Below are positions 24,913 through 32,097 of a DNA stretch of 64,000 nucleotides, piece by piece (positions within the stretch are counted from its first letter, which is position 1; each line of letters starts with the position of its first letter). Position numbers and translations under genes: made by a program. This DNA comes from Noviluteimonas caseinilytica (GTDB lineage: Bacteria; Pseudomonadota; Gammaproteobacteria; Xanthomonadales; Xanthomonadaceae). The notes beneath the pieces were generated by a model. It did no database searches. It saw nothing but the letters and a program-made list of their open reading frames with translations, and was not told the origin of the DNA. Location of the stretch: positions 2,356,001-2,420,000 of the forward strand of contig NZ_AP024545.1 of assembly GCF_018406605.1 (NCBI RefSeq), in the 5' to 3' direction.

Positions 24913-26816
24913 TGTCCCTGCATCCCGTGGTCGCGCGCGTCACCGCGCGCATCGCCGAACGCAGCCGCGACACGCGCGCCGATTACCTGGCCCGCCTGGA
25001 CGCCGCTGTCTCCGACCATCCAGCCCGCCAGCACCTGAGCTGCGGCAACCTCGCGCACGGATTCGCCGCGGCCGGCGACGACAAGCCGCGCCTGCGCGGC
25101 GGATCCACCGGCAACATCGGCATCGTCACCGCGTACAACGACGTGATCTCCTCGCACCAGCCGATGGAGACCTACCCGACGCTCATCCGCATGGCCGCGC
25201 GCAACGCCGGCGGCAGCGCGCAGGTGTGCGGTGGCGTGCCCGCGATGTGCGACGGCGTGACGCAGGGCCGCACCGGCATGGAGCTGTCGTTGTTCTCGCG
25301 CGACACCATCGCGCTGGCGACGGCCGTGTCGTTGTCGCATGACATGTTCGACGCCGTGCTGTGCCTGGGCGTGTGCGACAAGATCGTGCCGGGGCTGCTC
25401 ATCGGCGCGTTGAGCTTCGGACACCTGCCGACGATCTTCGTGCCGTCGGGCCCGATGCGCCGCGGCTTGTCGAACAAGGAAAAGGCCGCGGTCCGCCAGC
25501 GTTACGCGGAAGGCAAGGCCACGCGCGAGGAATTGCTGGAAGCCGAAGCCGCGTCTTACCACTCGCCGGGCACGTGCACGTTCTACGGCACGGCCAATTC
25601 CAACCAGGTGCTGATGGAAGCGATGGGCCTGCACATGCCGGGCACCGCGTTCGTCAATCCCGGCACGCCGTTGCGCGATGCGCTCACGGTGGCGGCGACG
25701 GAACAGGTGCTGCGCATCACCGCGCTCGGCGACGACTATCGACCGCTGGGCCGCACCGTCGACGAACGCGCGATCGTGAACGCGATGGTGGCGCTGGCCG
25801 CGACCGGCGGTTCGACGAACCACGCGATCCATCTCGTCGCGATGGCGCGCGCCGCCGGCCTGCGCATCGACTGGAACGACCTCGACGAACTCTCGCGCAT
25901 CACGCCGTTGCTGGTACGCGCGTATCCGAACGGCGCCGCCGACGTGAACGGCTTCCACGACGCGGGCGGCATCGGTTTCGTGATCCGTGAACTGCTCGAC
26001 GCCGGCCGCATGCACGCCGACATCGCCTGCGTGCACGGGGGCGACCTGCGCCAGCAGACGCTCGAGCCGTACCTCGACGGCACCGCGCTGAAATGGCGCG
26101 AGCCCGTCGCGCAAACCCGCGACCCCACCGTCGTGCGCCCCGCAGCCGATCCTTTCGATTCGGAAGGCGGCCTGCGCAAGCTCGACGGCAACCTCGGGCG
26201 CGGCGTCGTCAAGGTGTCCGCCGTCGACCCCGCGCATCGCACGATCGAAGCGCCCGCGCGCGTGTTCGAATCGCAGGATGCATTGCTCGATGCGTTCAAG
26301 GCCGACCAGCTGCAGGGCGATTTCGTCGCGGTGATCCGCGGCCAGGGCCCGCGCGCGAACGGCATGCCGGAACTGCACAAGCTCACGCCCACCTTGTCTG
26401 CGATGCAGGACCGCGGGCAGCGCGTGGCGTTGCTCACCGACGGTCGCATGTCCGGCGCCTCGGGCAAGGTGCTCGCCGCGATCCATGTCACGCCGGAAGC
26501 CGCCGACGCGGGCCCGATCTCGCGCCTGCGCGACGGCGACCGCATCCGCATCGATGCCGAGGCGGGCGTGATGGAAGCCAGGGTCGACGCCACCGAATGG
26601 AACGCGCGCACGCCGCACGTCGCCAACCTCGCCGCCAACCGCCACGGCATGGGGCGCGAACTGTTCGCGCTGATGCGCGCGCAGGTGGGCACGGCGGAGG
26701 AGGGCGGCAGTGCGCTGTTCATCGACGAATCGGTGCACGATGCGCAGCGCGGCCTCGGCGTCCCGCCGACCGCGCGCGTCACGCCCTCGGCCGACTTCGG
26801 ACTGGACCTGGCATGA
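24912..26816 (+). CDS. edd: Phosphogluconate dehydratase
   Basis: A 634-residue member of the IlvD/Edd [4Fe-4S] dehydratases, converting 6-phosphogluconate to 2-keto-3-deoxy-6-phosphogluconate. Conserved segments include GIVTAYNDVISSHQPMETYP, VCGGVPAMCDGVTQG and VLCLGVCDKIVPGL with the cluster cysteines, SYHSPGTCTFYGTANSNQ, and the C-terminal LTDGRMSGASGK. The length is slightly above the E. coli enzyme. The ATG overlaps the pgl stop and its stop overlaps the glk start. Confidence 0.95.
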   Translation: MSLHPVVARVTARIAERSRDTRADYLARLDAAVSDHPARQHLSCGNLAHGFAAAGDDKPRLRGGSTGNIGIVTAYNDVISSHQPMETYPTLIRMAARNAGGSAQVCGGVPAMCDGVTQGRTGMELSLFSRDTIALATAVSLSHDMFDAVLCLGVCDKIVPGLLIGALSFGHLPTIFVPSGPMRRGLSNKEKAAVRQRYAEGKATREELLEAEAASYHSPGTCTFYGTANSNQVLMEAMGLHMPGTAFVNPGTPLRDALTVAATEQVLRITALGDDYRPLGRTVDERAIVNAMVALAATGGSTNHAIHLVAMARAAGLRIDWNDLDELSRITPLLVRAYPNGAADVNGFHDAGGIGFVIRELLDAGRMHADIACVHGGDLRQQTLEPYLDGTALKWREPVAQTRDPTVVRPAADPFDSEGGLRKLDGNLGRGVVKVSAVDPAHRTIEAPARVFESQDALLDAFKADQLQGDFVAVIRGQGPRANGMPELHKLTPTLSAMQDRGQRVALLTDGRMSGASGKVLAAIHVTPEAADAGPISRLRDGDRIRIDAEAGVMEARVDATEWNARTPHVANLAANRHGMGRELFALMRAQVGTAEEGGSALFIDESVHDAQRGLGVPPTARVTPSADFGLDLA

Positions 26817-27811
26817 GCGACAAGACCTGCGCCCCGGACGTTGCGTTGATCGCCGACATCGGCGGCACCAACGCGCGCTTCGCGCTCACCGACCTCGATG
26901 CGCCGTCGCCGACGCTGCGCGAACCCCTGGCGCTGCCCGCGTCCGAATACGCGAGCCTGCAACACGCCGCGGAGCATTACCTCGAACAAGTCGGCGTGCT
27001 GCCCAAACGCGGCGCATTTGCCGTGGCCAGCCCCGCCGATCGCGACGAGATCAGACTCACCAACCGCGCGTGGTCCTTCAGCCGCAGCGAACTGCAGCGC
27101 GTGCTGGGCTTCGACGAACTGCGCGTCATCAACGATTTCGGCGCCGTCGGTTGGGCCGTGCCCGGCCTCACCGCCGCGGATCGCACCGTGTTGCATGGCC
27201 CGACGTCCGGCCCGTTGAAAGGCCCCGTCACGATCATCGGCCCCGGCACCGGCCTGGGCGTCGCGTTGCTCGTCGGAAGCGAAGACACCGGCTGGCAGGT
27301 GGTCGAAACCGAAGGCGGGCACGTGAGCTTCGCGCCGCTCGGCGACGAAGAACAGGCGATCGCGCGCTGGCTCACCGCGCAGTTCGGCCGCACGTCCAAC
27401 GAACGCGTGCTGTGCGGCGCGGGCCTGGCGCACATCGATGCGGTGTTGCGTGGCGCCACGCACGACGTCGCGACGAAGGTGACGCTGCGCGAACCGGCCG
27501 ACATCGTCGCCTCCGCGCTCGAAGGCCACGACGTCGCCGCGCGTCGCTCGCTCGCGCGCTTCTGCGCCGTGCTGGGCAGCGTGGCGGGCGATGCGGCGCT
27601 GATCCATGGCGCGCGCACCGTCGTGATCGCCGGCGGCATGGTGCCGCGCTTCGTGCCGTTCCTGCGCAGCAGCGCCTTCCGCGAACGCTTCCTCGCCAAG
27701 GGCCGGTTCGCCGCGTGGCTGGAATCGGTCGCCATCCATGTCATCACCCACCCGCGGCCCGGCCTGCTCGGCGCCGCGATGGCCCTGCGCAATGCACGGA
27801 GGACGCCATGA
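26813..27811 (+). CDS. glk: Glucokinase
   Basis: A 332-residue ROK-independent, E. coli-type glucokinase: phosphate-1 loop (LIADIGGTNARFAL), the active-site segment INDFGAVGWAV, IIGPGTGLGVALL and the ETEGGHVSFAP zinc-free glucose-binding region. It phosphorylates glucose released from maltodextrin, feeding zwf in the same operon. It overlaps edd (ATGA) upstream and eda (ATGA) downstream. Confidence 0.94.
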   Translation: MSDKTCAPDVALIADIGGTNARFALTDLDAPSPTLREPLALPASEYASLQHAAEHYLEQVGVLPKRGAFAVASPADRDEIRLTNRAWSFSRSELQRVLGFDELRVINDFGAVGWAVPGLTAADRTVLHGPTSGPLKGPVTIIGPGTGLGVALLVGSEDTGWQVVETEGGHVSFAPLGDEEQAIARWLTAQFGRTSNERVLCGAGLAHIDAVLRGATHDVATKVTLREPADIVASALEGHDVAARRSLARFCAVLGSVAGDAALIHGARTVVIAGGMVPRFVPFLRSSAFRERFLAKGRFAAWLESVAIHVITHPRPGLLGAAMALRNARRTP

Positions 27812-28467
27812 CGCTCTGGAATCCCGATTCGCGCCGCGACGCCGTGGACGCGATCCTCGCCCGCGCACCGGTCGTGCCGGTGGTGCAGATCGACCACGTC
27901 GACGATGCCGTGCCGCTCGCACGCGCGCTGGTCGATGGCGGCTTGCCGGTCCTCGAGATCACCCTGCGCACGCAGGCCGCGCTTGAATCGATCGCGCGCA
28001 TCGCACGCGACGTGCCCGATGCGATCGTCGGCGCCGGCACGGTGCTGACGAGCGCGGACCTCGTGTCGGTGGTGTCGGCCGGCGCGAAGTTCGCCTTCTC
28101 GCCCGGCACCACCGAAGCGCTCTACACCGCCGCATCGACGGCCGAGATCCCGTTGATCCCCGGCATCGCGACCGCGAGCGAACTCATGCGCGGCCTGGAA
28201 CTCGGCCACACCCGCTTCAAGTTCTTCCCCGCCGAAGCCGCCGGCGGCGTCGGCGCCCTGCGCGCCTTCGCCGGCCCGTTCGCGCACGCGAAGTTCTGCC
28301 CCACGGGCGGCATCGATGCAGAGAAGGCCCCCGCTTACCTCGGCTTGCACAACGTCCTGACGGTGGGCGGCTCGTGGATGGTCCCGAAGATCGCCCTGGC
28401 CGCACGCGACTGGTCGATCGTCTATCGCGTCGCACGCGAAGCCACCTTCCTGCGCGCCGCAAGCTGA
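27808..28467 (+). CDS. eda: KDPG aldolase (2-dehydro-3-deoxy-6-phosphogluconate aldolase)
   Basis: A 219-residue class I aldolase splitting KDPG to pyruvate and glyceraldehyde-3-phosphate. Visible motifs: catalytic Glu in LPVLEITLRT, GAGTVLTSADL, FSPGTT, the Schiff-base lysine in FKFFPAEAAGG and FCPTGGID. Last gene of the Entner-Doudoroff operon; its ATG overlaps the glk stop. Confidence 0.95.
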   Translation: MTLWNPDSRRDAVDAILARAPVVPVVQIDHVDDAVPLARALVDGGLPVLEITLRTQAALESIARIARDVPDAIVGAGTVLTSADLVSVVSAGAKFAFSPGTTEALYTAASTAEIPLIPGIATASELMRGLELGHTRFKFFPAEAAGGVGALRAFAGPFAHAKFCPTGGIDAEKAPAYLGLHNVLTVGGSWMVPKIALAARDWSIVYRVAREATFLRAAS

Positions 28468-28490
28468 CGCCCGCGTTTCGGAAATCCCCG

Positions 28491-28506
28491 ACGCGCGCTC
28501 GCGCGT
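28491..28506 (+). terminator. Hairpin after eda without a T tract
   Basis: ACGCGCG-CT-CGCGCGT, a perfect 7-bp stem 23 nt after the eda stop. A near twin (CCGCGCG-CT-CGCGCGG) lies at 48379 after another gene. Neither has a U run, so these may stabilise mRNA 3' ends rather than terminate. Confidence 0.3.
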
Positions 28507-28567
28507 TCCGCCGATCGCCTGCCAATCGCGACGACCCCACGCTGGGCTCCATCACAAGGAGCCCCGC

Positions 28568-28828
28568 ATGCACGTCTACGCGATCAAGGCAGACCTCATC
28601 CACCTGGGCATGAAGGAAGGCGAAGTCCGCGAAGCCCTCGGCCCCCCGTACCTCGTCCAGCTGGCCGGCGCCTGCATGGTCTACCGCTGGCAGGACGCCT
28701 ACCTCGAAGCCGACGCCAACGAATGGCTCCGCATCCGCCTCAAGCGCGTAAGAGGACAATCCCTCGCGCAAGCCGTCGTGGACCAGGTAGAAGGCCGTTG
28801 CAACGGCATCGCGATCGCAATGCCCTGA
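28568..28828 (+). CDS. Small uncharacterised protein
   Basis: An 86-residue soluble protein with no signal or membrane segment. It has an excellent AAGGAG ribosome site. The stretch IHLGMKEGEVREALGPP loosely resembles the start of SmpA/BamE-like folds (Gmt..eV...lG.P), but without a lipobox this is only a similarity of pattern. It is rich in charged residues towards the end (RIRLKRVRG). It follows the Entner-Doudoroff operon by 100 nt and precedes a dispersed repeat. Function unknown. Confidence 0.65.
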   Translation: MHVYAIKADLIHLGMKEGEVREALGPPYLVQLAGACMVYRWQDAYLEADANEWLRIRLKRVRGQSLAQAVVDQVEGRCNGIAIAMP

Positions 28829-28831
28829 CCC

Positions 28832-29067
28832 GCTCTTGCTTGCCGCGAAAGAAATGATTGGGTTGGCGTGCGTTACCACGCACGCCAGCGAACCCAGGCA
28901 ACGGTCGGCCCCTTGATCGAAAAGGCTCGAAAGGTGATGCCCCAGCCCGTGGCGGGGTGAGAATTTTCGCCGCCACGTCGGCGAGAAATTCTTACCCCGC
29001 CGCGGGTTCGGGCGACGCGGACTTCACCCCAGGCGGGCTTCTGCAGAGATGCCAAGCAGCACCCAAA
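28832..29067. repeat. Dispersed repeat, copy 1
   Basis: About 236 bp nearly identical to 62992-63218 in the same orientation, with roughly a dozen differences over the 197-bp core plus a 15-nt insertion near the right end. It contains a perfect 9-bp hairpin (28865-28886, loop TACC) and a longer stem around GAGAATTTTCGCCG...CGGCGAGAAATTCT. Each copy sits beyond the 3' end of a minus-strand outer-membrane protein gene. It has no transposase. Open frames inside are matched between copies but look like by-products of DNA conservation. Confidence 0.85.
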
Positions 29068-29098
29068 AAAATTCCCCGCCGTTGGCACGGCAGGGGAA
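29065..29098 (-). terminator. Intrinsic terminator of the TonB receptor gene
   Basis: On the minus strand, TTCCCC-T-GCCGT pairs with ACGGC-GGGGAA around GCCA (one bulged T) and is followed by seven T. It lies 30 nt after the receptor stop and abuts the dispersed repeat. Confidence 0.85.
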
Positions 29099-29127
29099 GG
29101 AGGGGTTCCACGTTTTGTCGCGATGGA

Positions 29128-31911
29128 TCAGAACTTGTAGCTGACACCCACCAGGTAAGTCCGCCCCCACTCGATGTTCTCGAGCGGACGGTCCTTGGTC
29201 TGCGCGTACGTGCGATAGCCCGAGTTCGTCAGGTTGCTCGCCTGGAACAGCATCGTCACACCCTTCAACGCCGAATCCGGCGCGAACGAATAGCTCACCT
29301 GCGCATCGGTGATGTCCTCGCCCTCCACGAAGCGCAGCGTGCGCTCCGCAGCGAAGTTGCCGATCTCGCCGATGAAGTCCGAACGCCAGCGCTGGTTGAT
29401 GCGGGCCTCGAAACCACTGCGCGCGTAGTACGCCGTCAGGTTGTAGACGTTCTTGGACAGGCCCGGCAGCATGATGTCGTCCGTGCCCACGCTCGACTGC
29501 ACCGACGGATCCGGCGGCAGCGAAATGTTGCTGTCGAAGTAGCTCGCGCTGGCCACGACGCCGAAGCCTTCGGCCGCCTGCCAGAACAGGTCGAGCGGCA
29601 GCGACGCGGTGAGCTCGATGCCCTTCAGGTTGCCGCCCTTGCCGTTGACGGGCTGGGAGAACTGGCCGAACGGCGTGGACACCAGCGCCTGCTGGTCCAG
29701 CGGCATCTGCGCGATGAACTGCGAGAAGTCGCGCGTGACCGACTGCGTGACCACGTACGTCGTCAGGTCCTTGTAGAACGCCGCGGCCGAAACGTAGCCC
29801 TTCGTGCCGCTGAAGTACTTTTCGTAGCTGATGTCGAACGCGTTGGCCTTCCACGGATCCAGCTGCGGGTTGCCGCCCGAACCGCCCGGCACGCCCGTCG
29901 CCGTGCTGATGCCGAACTCGAACGACGCGCGCATCTGGTCGAGGCGGGCACGTGCGATCTGGCGCGCCGCGGCGAAGCGCAGCGTCTGGTCATGCGAGAA
30001 CGAGAACGCGAGGTTCATGCTCGGCAGCCAGTCGGTGTAGGTCTTGCCGTCCTCGTACGGGCGGGAGTTCAGGCCGACCGGCTGCGAGGCGTCCCAGTAG
30101 TTCGACGCGGACGACTGGTCGGTGTGCTGCATCTGCACGCCGATGTTGCCGCGCACCGGGATCGAACCCCACGTGGTGTCGATGTTGCCCTTCAGCCAGC
30201 CGGTGGAGATCGTCTCGTACACGGTCCAGGCCTTGGCCACGAGGTACGACGCGTTCTCGTCCGGCGCGAACGTCATGTAGCGCGCGACGGCGCCCGGCAC
30301 GTTCCAGGACGGGATGTAGCCGACGCCCGCGAAGTTGAGGTCGACCAGGCCGTACTGCAGGTCCGCGCCGACCGGCGTCGGGCCCTGCGGACCGAGGTTG
30401 ATGTTGCCTTCGGGCTGGTGCTTGGTCTTCTCGCGGTCGCCGTAATGGGCGCCGACGTCCCAGTCCGCGAACACGCTGGCCAGGAACGGCGAGTCGAAGT
30501 TCGCGTTGACCTTGAAGCCCACCAGTTCATCGACCACGCGCGGCGTCTTGCCGTAACCCGAGCCGTAGATCGTGTTGGCGAGGAACAGCGAGCCCGGGTT
30601 GGAGTAGTCGCGCTGCGGATGGATTGTGGCGAAACCGGATTCCGGGAAGTTGAGGGACAGCGTGTCGAACTGCGGGTTGGGCAGCAGCTGCGTGTTGTTC
30701 TCCAGCTGCACTTCGTCGCGGTTGGACTTGGACCAGCTCAGGTCGGCGGTCAGGTTGACCTTGTCCAGCTTGAACTCGTTGCCCCAGCCCACGCCGTTGA
30801 TCGTGTCCTGGCGCTTCTCGTACATGCCGCGCACGAGCGGGTAGGCGTTGGTCAGCGTGCCGCCCGTGAGCGTGCCGTTGCCGTTGATGGTGGGCGACCA
30901 GACCTGCGCGTCGGGGTTGCCGTTGTAGTTGAAGTTGGCTTCGAACTGGTTGGCGGTGTCTTCCTGCATCGCGGAGGTGTGGAAGATGTCCAGCGTGGAC
31001 GTCCACTCGGCGATCGGCGCGAACTGCACCGTGCCCATCACCGCGTTGCGGCGGATGTAGCCCGTGCGGCGCAGCGCCTTGCCACCGTCGGTGACATGCA
31101 CGTTCGCCGGCACGCCGTTGCGGCCGCCGGTCTGCCACGGCTCGTACAGGCCGGTCTGTTCCTCCTGGATCGGCGTGTCCGAATGCGAGAAGCCGATCGC
31201 CAGGCCGATGTCGCCGCCGGCGAACTTGGTGATGGCGCTGGCGTTGATGCGGTTGCCGTCGCCGTCGGCGTTGGCGGCCGACCCCAGCGAGTTGCGCTGG
31301 TAGCGCGCGCTCACGGCGTACACGGGCTTTTCGAAGTCGAGCGGGCGCACGGTGCGCATGTCGATCGTGCCCGACAGGCCCTGGCCGACGAGGCCGGCGT
31401 CCGGCGTCTTGTACACGGTCACGCCGGCCATGAGTTCGGACGGGTACTGGTCGAATTCGACGCTGCGGTTGTCGCCGGTGCTCACCATCTCGCGGCCGTT
31501 GAGCAGCGTGGTGGAGAAGTCGGGCGACAGGCCACGCACGCTGATGACCTGCGCGCGGCCGCCGACGCGCTGCGCGGCGAGGCCGGGCAGGCGGGAGATG
31601 GATTCTGCGATCGAGACGTCGGGCAGCTTGCCGATGTCTTCGGCCGAGATCGCTTCCACGATGGACGTGGACTGCTGCTTGGTCTGGATGGCGTTTTCGA
31701 TACCGGCGCGGATGCCGGTGACCTCGACGGTCTGGAGCTGGCGGGCCTGGGCCTGCGCCGGCGTTTCCTTCTTCGCGTCGGCCGGCTTCGTCGCCGTCGT
31801 GTCCTGGTCGGACGTGGTGGCCGGCGCGGTCTGCGCGAAGGCCCCGGTGGCCAGCATCATCGTGGCCGAAGCCAGCGCGACGCTCAGCAGGTTTCTCTTG
31901 AGTTGCTGCAT
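29128..31911 (-). CDS. TonB-dependent receptor, probable maltodextrin receptor
   Basis: A 927-residue outer-membrane receptor: signal peptide (MQQLKRNLLSVALASATMMLATGAFA), Ala/Thr/Lys-rich linker, TonB-box-like LQTVEVTGIRAGIENAI, plug (IVEAISAEDIGKLPDVSIAESISRLPG ... ISVRGL) and barrel ending LVGVSYKF. The GIRxGIExAIxxK and ESISRLPG wording is that of the carbohydrate receptors of Xanthomonadaceae and Caulobacter. It is divergent from an alpha-amylase and shares the operator at 32011, so maltodextrin is the likely ligand. The ATG has AGGGGAG; the frame runs further upstream without support. Confidence 0.88.
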   Translation of the reverse strand: MQQLKRNLLSVALASATMMLATGAFAQTAPATTSDQDTTATKPADAKKETPAQAQARQLQTVEVTGIRAGIENAIQTKQQSTSIVEAISAEDIGKLPDVSIAESISRLPGLAAQRVGGRAQVISVRGLSPDFSTTLLNGREMVSTGDNRSVEFDQYPSELMAGVTVYKTPDAGLVGQGLSGTIDMRTVRPLDFEKPVYAVSARYQRNSLGSAANADGDGNRINASAITKFAGGDIGLAIGFSHSDTPIQEEQTGLYEPWQTGGRNGVPANVHVTDGGKALRRTGYIRRNAVMGTVQFAPIAEWTSTLDIFHTSAMQEDTANQFEANFNYNGNPDAQVWSPTINGNGTLTGGTLTNAYPLVRGMYEKRQDTINGVGWGNEFKLDKVNLTADLSWSKSNRDEVQLENNTQLLPNPQFDTLSLNFPESGFATIHPQRDYSNPGSLFLANTIYGSGYGKTPRVVDELVGFKVNANFDSPFLASVFADWDVGAHYGDREKTKHQPEGNINLGPQGPTPVGADLQYGLVDLNFAGVGYIPSWNVPGAVARYMTFAPDENASYLVAKAWTVYETISTGWLKGNIDTTWGSIPVRGNIGVQMQHTDQSSASNYWDASQPVGLNSRPYEDGKTYTDWLPSMNLAFSFSHDQTLRFAAARQIARARLDQMRASFEFGISTATGVPGGSGGNPQLDPWKANAFDISYEKYFSGTKGYVSAAAFYKDLTTYVVTQSVTRDFSQFIAQMPLDQQALVSTPFGQFSQPVNGKGGNLKGIELTASLPLDLFWQAAEGFGVVASASYFDSNISLPPDPSVQSSVGTDDIMLPGLSKNVYNLTAYYARSGFEARINQRWRSDFIGEIGNFAAERTLRFVEGEDITDAQVSYSFAPDSALKGVTMLFQASNLTNSGYRTYAQTKDRPLENIEWGRTYLVGVSYKF

Positions 31912-32010
31912 TGCTCCCCTCCCAAGTGGATGTACCAAGAAAGTCCCGGCCCCTGCCCGGAACAAGTCGTGCCGGGAGCATAGGCGCAGGGCTTGCGCTG
32001 CAAGCTTTTT

Positions 32011-32024
32011 TGCATACGTATTCA
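32011..32024. promoter_or_regulatory. LacI-type operator TGCATACGTATTCA
   Basis: A 14-bp palindrome with one mismatch and central CG, in the divergent promoter of the TonB receptor (ATG at 31911) and the alpha-amylase (ATG at 32098). It ends 73 nt before the amylase start. It matches the sites at 22659 and 41220. Confidence 0.7.
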
Positions 32025-32097
32025 TTGGTTCCGCCTGTCGGCCCGGCGGACGGCGGTCGCGGGTGCGTGGAATAGTCCGCGGGGCAAAGGGGGGCGG

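Noticed and set aside
28858..29050. Conserved small proteins encoded by the dispersed repeat
   Set aside because: Both copies translate to similar Arg/Gly-rich peptides, but without a ribosome site or family; the similarity follows from DNA conservation of the repeat.
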